NCBI GenBank assembly: GCA_022828445.1
Contig: JAIZZJ010000007.1
Span: 620,001-684,000, forward strand
Origin: Graphiopsis chlorocephala
Taxonomy: Eukaryota; Ascomycota; Dothideomycetes; Cladosporiales; Cladosporiaceae
Direction of reading: 5' to 3'
DNA: 64,000 nt
Shown here: positions 53,729-64,000 of the stretch, in pieces
Layout: each line of letters opens with the position of its first letter
How positions within the stretch are numbered: the stretch's first letter is position 1
The notes under the pieces: model-generated
Database searches by the model: none
Seen by the model: the letters and a program-made list of their open reading frames with translations, nothing else
Told to the model about the DNA's origin: nothing
Made by a program: the position numbers and the translations under genes

Positions 53729-56616
53729 TCAAGCCTCGTACGCGGCAGCAATGCCAGGCGCAGGACCCTCGAGATCGACTCTCTCGACTCTCGAGCGGAT
53801 TTCTCTGCTCTCTCTGGTCAAGTTGCCGAAGAATTTTCTCGCGACCTCGCTCTCGTTCTGCACTTTGGCGGTTTCCTTGCGCTGTTCCTGCAAATTTTCC
53901 ACGTTGCGCTGCAGGCCTTCGCGCAGCTTGTCGGCGGGGTACTTGAGCGCGCGGCGAACTTCGGTCGAAATACGTGTGGCGTTGGAGTGAGTGTAGTCGA
54001 TTGCGGCGAGCTGTGCGGAGAGTTTCGCTGAGAGGCGACGTGGAAGTGAGTGTGGGATTTGAGAGAGGGTGTAGCTGACACCGAGGATGGCTGGAAGGAG
54101 AGTGTTAGTGAGATGTCTCGAGTAATCAGTGCAATTGAAGACTTACCAGTGAGAAGGAGGCCTGGAATGATAAGCTTGCGCATGTTGTTGGAGCCCATGA
54201 GCTTAGTTGCGGTCAGGGCGCCATCCAGCCAGCCGACACCACCAACCATCCTTGTGCCCACCACACCAGCAACAGTAACTGCCATACTGGTTGAAGCCAC
54301 CTTTTCTTGTCTTTCCCAAATGCTGGTAAAGTCGAAGAAGTCCAAGATCTCGGCCTCGAAGTCCACCTGTCTAACGAGAGCGTCTCGCTTGCTTCTGAAC
54401 ATCTTCTCGGATCTGAAAGTCAAGTCGGTATATGAATCGCCGAGATGAAGTATGCCGAGCTGCTTAATACCAGAGACACCTTGCACAGTCTTCTCCCTTC
54501 CGCGTGCTTCACACCATCTGACGGTCTCAGTGATGTGATTCAGCATGGCGACCTTCAAGTCGTCGGCATAGTTGTATGCACCAAAGATGCCGGGGTACTC
54601 AACACCGAGGTCGTTCTCGGCGACGTGTGCAATGGACGAGTTTAGTGTGCCACGAGTAAGATCGTATACCTCCTGACCGGTGGTCTCAATTTGTGTAGCG
54701 ACATCTTCGTCCGCTTGGGAGCGTGCTTTCTTGGACTTCTCAAACACAGGCTCGAGGTCTTGCAGCTCCTTGGTGACGCGATCGTACTCGTTCTGCGCGA
54801 CGTCCTTGTTAACGCTAGCGAGCGTGCCCAGGTCGCCAAGAACGTTCATCAGGTATGTCTTCGCGGGCGCAAGCTTTGATCGTGCCCTCTTCTCTAGCAC
54901 AAAGCGTCGTAATGACGCTTCTAGCTCATCGAAGTCATGTTGCTGCTCTTTCTGTTTGCCCTTGCCCTTTCCTTTTGGTGGTGAGCCTGGCTCGCCGTGC
55001 TTGCCAGAATCCGAGTCGTCACCATCGTCGTCCGCAGGGTTTTTGCCATTGCCGTCTGAGAATCCGCCAGAGCCGCTGCTACCAGAGCCGCCCGGACCGG
55101 GACCACCTCCGGGCATGACAGGAATCGCGTTACTTGACACGAAATGCACAAGCTCAGATGACTCTTTGAATGTTGCAGGGCTCAGGTGGGCAACTTGCTT
55201 GAGAATCATCTCCTGGCAGCGCTTCTGGTCGCGTATTTGATCGAAACCGTTCACGACCATGAACATGTACGCCTTCTCGCGAGCGGCATTAAAAATGAAC
55301 TCCTTTGCGGAAAGAGTGAAGTGGTTCGCGGCGGAAACGACGAATACTACCACGTCGATCTCTTCTTGCCGAGCGAAGACAGCAGTAGTCTTAAGAGAGT
55401 CGTTGTTCAGTCCAGGCGCATCGATCAGAGCGATATCCACAACGCCGTTGTTCAGTAATGACTGGTCGACTGGCCGGATGTCTCTGATATAGACCTTGCA
55501 CTGTGACCAACGGTCGCCGTCAATCACAATGTCCTCAAGCTGTTTGAGAGGGTACACCTGGTATGTGCTCTCGTCGTTGCGGTTGTAGACAAAGCCATGC
55601 GGAATTGCGTGCACTTCCTCCACTCCAGCGTTCTCGCGTGCATCTAGGACTTCGCAGAAAATGCTCGTGCATGGCTGTTGGTCTTCAGGCAGAATCTTGC
55701 GGCGTAGGAGAGCGTTGCAAAATGTAGACTTTCCAGCATTGAGATCGCCTGTCACCAGAACCTTGCTTGATGTATCCTCGATGCGTTCCCGAAGAGAGAA
55801 CAAATGGCGGATGCTGTTGTTGATCTGGTTGTCCAAGAGTGAAGCAACTGATGATTTTTCCAGCGAGTGTACGATCTCCGTTTGTGGCAAGCCCTCCATC
55901 TTGAGCTCGATCTTCAGCACCGAGAACTCCTGCGCAAGCTGGGGTGTCACCAAGCGAGGCTCAGCCTTTGCCTCCTTTCTTGCGGCATCACCACTAGCCT
56001 CAGGTGATTGCGACTCTCCCAACGAAGTGTTTGCTCTCCTCATCATGCCCGGTCGGACACTCTCGTCGGTAGCGCGAGTGCGGTCATCAACGCCTCTCTG
56101 ATCGTCCATAGTCGTGTGAGTGTGGTGCAATCCTGGCCTGGGAGTCTGTCGCTGAGACTGTGTGACGGCCTGGCTTTGTACCATTGGATAATGCGCCGGC
56201 CATTTCGCGTTGATTTCCTGTAGCTTCTTCATCGTTTCGACCGTCTGGTTGATCGCGCGGCCCAAGGCTGTGCGGTTCTGGTTGTAAAATAGCTGGTGCA
56301 CATGGCTTGCGAGCGCTTTCCTTTCGTGCTCGGAAGATGCTCCCTGGCCGACGGGCGTGTGTGCAGGTGTGAAACGATCTTGCGATGGCCCAGGATGCCA
56401 CGCATTCGCCGAGTTGTCATCCCCCATCATGCTACCACCGTATCCAGAGTCTTCGTCAAGTATCGCCTGCAATCTTGCCGCGCTCTCGGATGTCGAACCA
56501 GATCCCACTGTCATGTACTGAGGTCTGCCGCCGCCGCCGCCACGCTGGTCGTTGGCAGAGGAGCCGCTGGCGCCGGGATTCGCGTAAGCGCTGTCGAAAG
56601 GATTGTCGGAACTCAT
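53729..56616 (-). CDS. fzo1: mitofusin, Fzo1-like outer mitochondrial membrane GTPase
   Basis: Two exons from ATG 56616 (MSSDNPFDSAYANPGAS). The GTPase domain has the P-loop TGDLNAGKSTFCNALL, switch I threonine in QQPCTSIFCEVLD and G3 in IDAPGLNNDSLKT. A Gly/Pro/Ser-rich, acidic linker (GGGPGPGGSGSSGSGG, then KHGEPGSPPKGKGKGKQ) separates it from a coiled coil, and then two membrane segments (AVTVAGVVGTRMVGGVG; LIIPGLLLT-AILGVSYTL, the second split by the intron). The C-terminal coiled coil ends with GIAAAYEA. Role: homotypic fusion of mitochondria. A short intron (about 54148-54090) ends in CCAG. If it is kept, the frame shifts and runs on to 53818 with a Ser/Thr/Pro-rich tail, which is not the real C-terminus. 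It is head-to-head with VPS2. Confidence 0.93.
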
Positions 56617-56975
56617 CGTGGTGTTTGAATTGGGTGTCTTATTTCATCGTATGCAAAAGGAGTGAAGATGAACACGATGGTACATAGGTGTAGAGTAGAG
56701 TACAGTAGATGGACTTTTGGCATGCTTCGAATGTTGCATCACCTCTTAGGGTGGCGCACGGCACCTGCCGGGCTTGCTTGGACGCTGACGCTAGTCTAAC
56801 CAGGCCCACCACTTGTGATGCCTCGCTTCCACCAGACTAAACAACATTATAGCACTGCGACTTTGACGCTTCTCTACTTGTTCCGATTGTTGTCGCGAAC
56901 ACTGTCTCGATAAGACAAACCACCTGCTATAAGCGCACATCAGGCGGTTGCCATTGAGCAACATAGCCAGCAATC
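56617..56975. promoter_or_regulatory. shared divergent promoter, FZO1 / VPS2
   Basis: 359 bp between divergent ATGs of a mitochondrial-fusion and an ESCRT-III gene. No coding content and no named operator were recognised. Confidence 0.4.
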
Positions 56976-57763
56976 ATGAACGTATGCGATCAAGCACACC
57001 AGTCTACAGACATGTGACATCTAGGGACTGACGAGCGACAGATTGTAGAATGGGCCTTCGGTAAGCGCATGACGCCGGCTGAGCGTCTGCGCAAGCACCA
57101 GCGCGCACTCGAAAAGACGCAGCGCGAGCTCGACCGCGAGAGGACCAAGCTGGAGAACCAGGAAAAGAAGCTCGTCCAAGAGATCAAGAAGAATGCAAAG
57201 AACGGACAGATGGGCGCGGTCAAGGTCCAGGCGAAGGATCTTGTGCGCACGCGACGCTACATTCAGAAGTTCTACCAAATGCGCACGCAGCTTCAGGCAA
57301 TCAGCTTGCGGATCCAGACAGTACGCAGCAACGAGCAGATGATGCAGAGCATGAAGGGTGCAACGAAGCTGCTGGGAAGCATGAACAAGCAAATGAACCT
57401 GCCGGCTCTGCAGCGCATTGCCATGGAGTTTGAGAAGGAGAACGACATCATGGACCAGAGGCAGGAAATGATGGACGATGCGATTGACGATGTGACTGGG
57501 CTGGAGGATGAGGAAGAAGGCGAGGAGGTCGTCAACCAGGTGTTGGATGAGATTGGAATTGACCTTGGGCAATCAGTAAGTTTCTTGAGTCCAGGGGGCT
57601 TCAATGAATGTGCTAACAGTAGACATAGCTCGGCGAGACGCCTCAAGGGTTACAAAGCCAAAAGGTTCAGGAGGGCAGAGTCGCACAGGCTGTTGGGGGC
57701 GGCGGAGGCGGTGGTGGTGCCGATGATGACCTCCAGGCACGGCTTGACAGTCTACGAAGATGA
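56976..57763 (+). CDS. vps2: ESCRT-III subunit Vps2/Did4 (CHMP2A)
   Basis: Three exons. The first coding exon is only ATG AAC (56976-56981). After an intron (56982-57041) the protein continues IVEWAFGKRMTPAERLRKH, matching the conserved Vps2 start MxxxEWxFGxRxTPxExLR. The basic helical core (KNAKNGQMGAVKVQAKDLV, RRYIQKFYQMRTQLQAISL) and the acidic C-terminal half (DDAIDDVTGLEDEEEGEEV) follow. A second intron joins DLGQS to LGETPQGLQSQK. The end DDDLQARLDSLRR is an intact MIM1 motif for Vps4 binding. A run of eight or more glycines precedes it. It has about 220 residues. Role: late ESCRT-III subunit in multivesicular-body sorting and membrane scission. Without both introns the frame would start inside the protein and end with a false tail. 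Confidence 0.92.
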
Positions 57764-58870
57764 GATGATGATTATGAGAGTTGAGCATGCATGTCGTATA
57801 CCCGTATGGAAAATTACAAACACGCTATGGGGTTTGAAGTGAGCGTTGGTGTTCGCAAACATCTTGGATTGTGGTCTTCTGGACTACGTTCGGGGGAACT
57901 ATTCATAGAGAAAGGGCCCTCCTTGATCTAGCAGTGTGAAAGGTCTGTATCACCCAAGTTGCGGAAGATGATACCCCAGCTAGAAATGTCATCGAAGGTA
58001 CACGCGCAATGTCCACCGTCAGGACAACAAACACATGCTTGATGTTCCGACGCCAATCTCTATGTTCCACACAACTGATACATGCTGTTGTGAAACATTT
58101 GCACGGCCTTGACCTACAAGTCATGTGCATGCATCTATGCATCTGTCTTGATACATGTTTACATGCATGTGTTTAACCATTCTGGTCAGGTCCCTTTCTG
58201 TATGTACTCTACGTCATAGCTCTGGATGGCGCACTTGCTTGCAGGAGAGCTGGCGGGGCAGGAGTGGGTGGTCTGCCTTCAACGACCACCAGGGACCTCC
58301 AACCTGCACGCGCAATCCCGACGCAGCACAGTGACGGCCTTGACCCAGCACCACCTCGACCTCACCTCACCTCACTTCACTTCACTCAATCCTCACGTGG
58401 TCACCACACCTGCACCGCTGCTGCCTACACCACCTGTCTACCCCTCAGGCAGCAACGACCTCGGCGAACCGGAAGTGTGACGCACCGAGTCCCAGAGCAC
58501 ACCAGCATCTATCTAGTCTAGTCGTGCACCGCCTCCGCCCGCATACATCCACTCGCATAGCGCTCGTTGCCATTCAGACATCTGTCCGACACCGGCATCG
58601 CCTTTGTCGACCCAATCCGTAAGTGTGTTCTTTCTCTTCTCGCCTTTCAGACGCCAGCAAGCAACCACGTCACTCGTCCCTGCGCCCACAGCTATATTAA
58701 CCGCATGCTTCAAGCACCGCGCTAACGCGTCAATCCTGTCCAGACCCATACCTAAGCTACGCTACTCTCATAACGCAAGCTCTACTGCCGCATTATTATC
58801 AAAGGACTGAAAAAATACCTACGAACTTGATCTGTACCTACTCGGCCCGCCTGATCTTCGACCACAATAT
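57764..58870. promoter_or_regulatory. VPS2 3' region and long PTC1 leader/promoter
   Basis: About 1.1 kb with no supported gene. It contains a CATG-rich patch (about 58085-58175, many TGCATG/ACATG copies) and a short tandem repeat of CACCT/CACTT units (about 58340-58390). Pyrimidine-rich sequence before 58871 is typical of fungal 5' leaders; an intron in the 5' UTR (GTAAGTGTG at about 58620) is possible. Confidence 0.4.
58340..58392 (+). repeat. short degenerate pentamer repeat
   Basis: Successive CACCT, then CACTT units occur in the promoter or leader region of the PTC1 gene. The array is under 60 bp and imperfect. Confidence 0.5.
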
Positions 58871-60692
58871 ATGAGCGCACCCGCTGCCGGAACCTCCAGC
58901 AATCTGTCTGGCAGACCACGGAGAAGCATCTCTGGACAAGGAGGATTACTCAGCAGAATGTTCGGAAGCTCAAATGGAAACGGCAAGGAGACGAGCAACG
59001 ACACCGCCGGCAATGCCAGGCACTCGACACACAGCGGCAGCGATGTCACCCCCAACCTGAACACTAATGCCACGAGCGAAAGCAGAGATTCGGTACAAAA
59101 TGATATGCGCAGCCCTACGCGCAAGCCTGAAGAACCTCCTGCGAGTGAGAAGAAACGAAGAAGTAGCGGTGTTGGCCGCGCAAGGGATCTGTTCAGCAGC
59201 GCGAAGCAGTCGTTACATAACCTGGGCAGCTCGCCTGAGAACCGTTCTTTTGGCGAGAAGCCTCAGACGTCCATGCAGAAATTGGGCCGCGCTGATCCGG
59301 CTTTGAGCGTGCCGCAAGGTTCGTTCAACAACTCTGCTGGAGAGTCTGTTCCCAGCCCTAGATCTACCTTCCGCGTGGGCGTGACAGAGGACAAGAACAA
59401 GAAGTGCAGACGTACCATGGAGGACACACATGCCTACTTGTACAATTTCCTCAGCACGCCTGCCCCGGCGCTCAGTGGCAAGGATTCTTCTTCGACCACT
59501 TCTGGAGTGTCGCAAGGAAGCAGTCAAAATGTGGTGGAAACGGACAATGGCTACTTTTCCATCTTCGACGGTCACGCAGGCAACTTTGCAGCTGACTGGT
59601 GTGGCAAGAAAGTGCATTTGTTGCTCGAAGACATCATTCGCAAGCACCCCAACACCCCCATACCGGAGCTCCTGGACATGACTTTCACCTCCGTGGATCA
59701 GCAGTTGGAGAAGCTTCCTCTCAAGAACAGTGGATGCACTGCTGTCACTGCTGTCTTGCGCTGGGAGGACAGAATTCCCAACCCACAGTCAGCCACTGGA
59801 TCTACTGCGCTGGCACCCGCGGCCGCCGCCGCAGCAAAGTCAGAGGCGAGTGGCGACTCTGAAGGTGCTCCAACACATGCTACAGAGGCCAAACTTAAGC
59901 AGTCGGCTACTCGTCAACGCGTGTTGTATACTGCCAACGTCGGAGATGCGCGCATTGTTCTATGCAGAAACGGAAAGGCACTTCGCCTGTCATACGACCA
60001 CAAGGGCAGCGACGAGAATGAGGGTAAGCGTATTGCAGGTGCTGGAGGCCTCATTCTGAACAACCGTGTCAATGGTGTTCTTGCCGTCACTAGAGCGCTC
60101 GGCGATGCGTACATGAAGGATCTGGTCACTGGTCATCCTTACACCACTGAGACTGTTATCCAGCCCGACATGGATGAATTCCTGATCCTGGCTTGCGATG
60201 GTGTAAGTAAACAGAATTCGGGCCTTGTGCAAGAGAGAATTGAATGCTAATTTGGTACAGCTTTGGGACGTCTGCTCTGACCAGGAGGCCGTTGACCTCA
60301 TCCGAAACATACAAGACCCTCAAGTCGCTTCCAAAGCGCTCGTCGACCACGCCCTCGCCCGCTTCAGCACTGACAATTTGTCATGCATGGTTGTGCGGTT
60401 CGACAACAAAGCTGTGCAACAGACTGTAGACAAGGTCGTGGAGCCCATCGGCGTCGAGGGAGATCCTGCTACAAGAGCTGGTGGCATCACTGAATCTGAG
60501 GCTATTGTCCGCGAACAAGAGAACAGGCTGAATGCGACTGGCGAGAAGCTTGACAGTGTGCCGAGTCGTGAGCTGTTGGAAGCTGATGAGAGCCCCAAGT
60601 CCCCTGCGTCTGGCACAGTGCTCAAGCCCGAAGCTGCAGAGGCTGCGAGAAAAGACAGGGCTCCCCAGACTGGTATCGAGGCTGCCAACTAG
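58871..60692 (+). CDS. ptc1: PP2C-type protein phosphatase, PTC1-like
   Basis: Two exons (58871-60202 and 60261-60692), 587 residues. The first 150 residues are Ser/Gly/Asn-rich and probably disordered (SAPAAGTSSNLSGRPRRS). The PP2C core starts FRVGVTEDKNKKCRRTMED and contains the metal-binding YFSIFDGHAGNFAADW, SGCTAVTAVLRW, YTANVGDARIVLCRNGKAL, GVLAVTRALGDAYMKD and, across the intron, LACDG-LWDVCSDQEAVDLI, then STDNLSCMVVRFDN. An Ala/Ser-rich insert interrupts the core (ALAPAAAAAAKSEASGDSE). A 110-residue acidic tail follows. All four key Asp residues of Mg/Mn coordination are seen. Yeast Ptc1 dephosphorylates MAP kinases, notably Hog1; the same role is likely here by homology. The open frame read through the intron would truncate the enzyme before the last metal-binding Asp. 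Confidence 0.9.
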
Positions 60693-61349
60693 AAGAGCAT
60701 CGGCCATCGCATGGAGGTCATGTGGCTCTTGATTCCTTCAAATACACGCATACGACTGTCGACGGTAATGGATCCCGTCCTTACTTTGTTTCATGAAATT
60801 TCTCGTAAAAGTGGGGTTTGCTAAAGAGCGACACAATGGGCATGGGTTTTTGTTTTCTCTCCAACCTCTCGATTGTCCAAAGGGGCATGTGCACTGGGTC
60901 GGCAATGCAGCTAGACGCGCGCTATAGTAGTGCCAATGGCCATCTGTGATGAGTCTGGCTTGATGGCATGACTTGCTCAATGAACGTTCCTAAATTTGGT
61001 ATGACTTTCGGTTTTTGTGCAGACTCTCAATGTTTCACCATGTTCGCGTGCATAGCTTTATTCTCACCCATGCACAGCCACGGACCATTGGATTGGACTA
61101 AGATGTCCAATGACGATGTGTGAGTCGGTGATATTTGGGGTAACCTGCGGGGGGCACGGCGATACGATAGGACAGCAACAGTTACTCCTCAACACTGCTC
61201 GTGCCCACCAGACGCAGCACGGCGTGGTTGGCTGGTCTCTTTTCGCTTTCTTGCATACCGCACGTGCTCTTCCTTTCTCCGTCACAACACTCACTCTCGC
61301 GACACAGGCAGCCGGCCCTCGATGCCCGCGTGGGTTCACGTCTCTTCAG
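60693..61349. promoter_or_regulatory. PTC1 3' region and SNF4 promoter
   Basis: About 650 bp. A plus-strand open frame from ATG 61110 runs in register into SNF4, but the 80 codons before 61350 look like leader sequence instead of protein. No other feature is recognised. Confidence 0.4.
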
Positions 61350-62977
61350 ATGGATGAATCCGTGCCAACTGTGGAGAAGGCTCAAGCTAGTGACGATACC
61401 AGCACGGGAGTAGTAGATGCTGCCTCTGCTCCCACCGCCGCGATCGCAAAGGCCGCTGCCGAGGATAACGGCCACATGCAGCGAGACCAGCAAGACCATG
61501 GCGTAGGCGCTGGCGAGTCCGGGCCCTTCGCAGGCACCGCTGACGACGGCTCGCTGTTCTCTGCTGCTGCCGCGACGACCACCACCACCGACACCGACAC
61601 TGCTACTCCCTCCGGCCATGCGACTGGTGAACACAAGGAGCCTACATCGCCGACCGATCTCGCCGCCAGCCCTCGCAGCGGTGCAACCGGTTTTGTCGCG
61701 CCGAGCTCGTATCTCCGGCCGCTGGCTGCGACACGCGACAGAGAGGGCCCTCACAGGACTGGGAGCCAGCCGTTCACAGCGAGCGAGAGCGGCGCAAAGA
61801 GACCGATGCATCCTTTGGATAGGGAACAGCGGGAGGGTCTGGTGAGTGGTTTTCATTCTGCTTCTTTGGGAAATTCCATGCTGGGATACCCAAATGGACA
61901 CACGTTCGCAAGAAAGCACTGGCTGATCATATAAACAGCGCGCAATTAGAGCCTTTCTCAAGGTCCGCACGACTTACGACGTGCTGCCGCTGAGCTACCG
62001 ATTGATCGTGCTGGATACTGCACTGCTGGTCAGAAAGAGTTTGAACATCCTCATACAATGCGGTAGGTTTAGAAATGCGGTTGAAGAAGCTTGGGACGGC
62101 TCTTCTGACTATCAACCAGGGATTGTGTCTGCTCCTTTGTGGGACTCGAAAACCTCTACCTACGCCGGCCTTCTTACGACTTCCGACTATCTCAACGTCG
62201 TACAATACTACTGGCAGAATCCCGATGCCCTCGCACAAATTGATCAGTTCAAACTGAACAGCCTCCGCGATATCGAGCGTGCACTAGGAGTCACACCCAT
62301 CGAGACGGTGTCAATCCACCCCCTGAAAACGCTCTACGAAGCTTGCAGGCGTATGCTCGAGTCACGTGCTCGACGCATCCCACTCGTCGACATCGACGAC
62401 GAGACGCAGCGCGAGATGGTCGTCAGCGTACTGACTCAATATCGCATCCTCAAGTTCGTCTCGGTCAACGTCAAGGAGACGCAGATGCTGCGGAAGCCTC
62501 TGCGTGACTTGCACGTTGGCTCTTACGAGAATTTGTCGTACGCACACATGGATTCGTCGGTGATTGAGGTCATCCAGGCACTTGTTAAGCGCAGCATCTC
62601 ATGTGTGCCGATTCTGGACAAGGATGGCATGGTGTTGAACGTCTTCGAGGCTGTGGACGTTATAGCGCTCATTAAGGGTGGCGACTATGACAATCTGCAA
62701 TTGACTGTCGGCAAGGCGCTGGAAAAGAGGTCTGATGTTCGTATCTGCCATTTTCCCGATGACCTAAAATTAAGTACACCTACTGACTGCATCTCCCCAG
62801 GACTTCCCCGGCATATACACCTGCACGCTCAACGACCGCCTCGACACAATCTTCGACACAATTCGCAAATCGCGCGTGCACCGCCTCATCGTGATCGACG
62901 AGCGCAGCCACCTCGTAGGCGTGCTGTCACTCAGCGACATCCTCGATTACACGCTCAACAGCCCGCTCGAGGAATGA
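61350..62977 (+). CDS. snf4: AMPK/SNF1 kinase gamma subunit Snf4
   Basis: Four exons: 61350-61841, 61939-62062, 62120-62736 and 62801-62977. Exon 1 from ATG 61350 (MDESVPTVEKAQASD) codes for an Ala/Thr/Asp-rich disordered extension of about 160 residues. Then comes the conserved core: RAIRAFLKVRTTYDVLPLS, LDTALLVRKSLNILIQC-GIV, SAPLWDSKTSTYAGLLTTSD (CBS1), SIHPLKTLYEACRRMLESRA (CBS2), SYAHMDSSVIEVIQALVKRS (CBS3), and after the last intron DFPGIYTCTLNDRLDTIFD and RVHRLIVIDERSHLVGVLSL (CBS4), ending NSPLEE. Four CBS motifs form two Bateman modules that bind adenine nucleotides. Role: regulatory subunit of the SNF1 energy-sensing kinase that drives derepression of carbon-catabolite genes. The open frame read through intron 3 gives a false Arg/His-rich tail. 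Confidence 0.92.
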
Positions 62978-64000
62978 TGCGTGTAGCGGAAAGAGGTTTT
63001 CCCACGCCGATGGAGGAAAATTGGCGAACCCAAACCCTGGTGGTCAGGGGGCGTGGATGATGAATCGAACGATAGATACCCAGCAACGGCATGGCATGGA
63101 CACATATGGCGTTTCGTTGTATGAAATATGATAGATAGACAAAAGAGAGAAAGAACTGCAAAGCTCTAGATCTTAGAAGTCAATTGGAATGGTAAGCAAA
63201 GTACTGTGCAAGGCAATTTTTGGTATTGGTGAATGTGCTGCTGTGCATCTTGCAATCGCTGTATAAGATTCCAGGTATGGGTCTTTCGGCGCCTCTGCAC
63301 ACAGAGTCTCACTCACTGTTCGTCGAGACATTGTTCGTGTCGGATACCCTGCGCGGGCATATACGTGTAGTAATTCAACGAACAAACGGTTCCGGACACC
63401 ATGGTTGCATGCTAATCACAGAGATAGCCGGAGGGAAATAAAGGTATCTCAGTGGCTATGATCGCGGCGAACCTTTTTACCGTGGCCTACAGGAACACTC
63501 AGCGTGTGACGAACGTTTGAGTTGGCGTGATGAGTAAGGCGCAAAGGGGTGGCCGACGAGCCTACTTCAACGTCACCTCCAATGCCAACCTCAACTCACT
63601 CTGATGCCTCATATCTGACCTTCAATCAATGTTCCTGTATGTGTTACATGGTAGGATGCTTCTAAATACATGTACTACCTATTACATGTATCCTGCGAGT
63701 CTTCGATAACCACAACCCTAACCCTTGCTCACGTCGCTGCGTCCGGTCTACATGCACTGTACACGTACGTGCAGTCAGACAAAGGCAGATCGCTCCTGTT
63801 AATATAAGCATGTATGTATATACATGTATGCTTGTACGATTTTAGTGTTTGAACGGCCAAACGGAAGAGGCGCTCTTATAGGGTACTGAAAGTAATGGCT
63901 CCGCCGAAGCTGATGTCTGGACGGCCCCCACTGGCTTAGAACTTCTAAAAGGTCCAGTGTTCGAGATAGCGATACAAAACATACCGGATCGTTTGTCAAC
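62978..64000. other. terminal intergenic stretch, no gene recognised
   Basis: About 1 kb after SNF4. Short frames only. A near-palindrome around ATGTATATACAT lies at about 63810-63832, and ACATGTA motifs recur at 63668-63690. A minus-strand frame touching the window edge (63799-63999) has no family features, so a partial gene cannot be supported. Confidence 0.45.

Noticed and set aside
63799..63999. Partial minus-strand gene at the right window edge
   Set aside because: 66 codons without domain features or splice evidence; not enough to support a gene.

Overview
The window looks like nuclear DNA of a filamentous ascomycete (Pezizomycotina). Protein similarity as I recognise it suggests a Dothideomycete of the Mycosphaerella/Cercospora kind, but that placement is inference. 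Support: short GT-AG introns of about 50-100 bp, high gene density (about 24 protein genes in about 57 kb of balanced-composition DNA), typical fungal families (Zn2Cys6 regulator, Dal5-type and sugar MFS carriers, ABCB and ABCC pumps, GH5 and GH76 wall enzymes), and one sharply bounded A+T-rich island with almost no CpA/TpG, the mark of repeat-induced point mutation (RIP).

Layout. 0-1.6 kb: a small conserved hypothetical gene that seems to have lost its 3' end. 1.6-14 kb, accessory/transport block: a full-length ABCB multidrug-type transporter (minus), a divergently transcribed Zn2Cys6 regulator, a Dal5-type MFS permease and an SSU1/Mae1-type membrane carrier. 14.6-29 kb, housekeeping: DNAJC17/Cwf23-like J-protein, tRNA dimethylallyltransferase (MOD5), CAF16-like ABC ATPase, MKT1, a metal-dependent amidohydrolase, a JMJD7-like hydroxylase, a GH5 exo-1,3-beta-glucanase and an IRS4-like EH-domain protein. 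29.5-36.3 kb: a hypothetical F-box-like gene and a full ABCC (MRP-type) transporter whose stop codon lies only about 15-20 bp from the A+T-rich island. 36.3-43.05 kb: the gene-free island. 43.2-63 kb: sugar transporter, ATG16, GH76, a hypothetical protein, SAF1 (F-box/RCC1), FZO1 mitofusin, VPS2 (ESCRT-III), PTC1 phosphatase and SNF4 (AMPK gamma). The last kilobase holds no convincing gene.

The genes do not form an obvious biosynthetic cluster. The nearest to a functional unit is the ABCB pump with the divergent Zn2Cys6 regulator. Several housekeeping genes are head-to-head with short shared promoters: MOD5/CAF16, JMJD7/GH5, ATG16/GH76 and FZO1/VPS2.

The most unusual DNA is the island. By eye it carries two blocks of a degenerate repeat of about 140 bp with core CTAAGCCTAATTAGCCTAGA, one on each side of a 15-25% GC interior, and a pair of MITE-like elements of about 157-161 bp with terminal inverted repeats in opposite orientation. 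Three gene-level points also matter: a one-base phase mismatch at a G5 run in the ABCB gene, a 66-bp intron without stops in the SSU1-like gene that inflates a naive ORF, and two in-frame starts in MOD5 that fit dual mitochondrial/cytosolic targeting. No tRNA, rRNA or CRISPR array was recognised.
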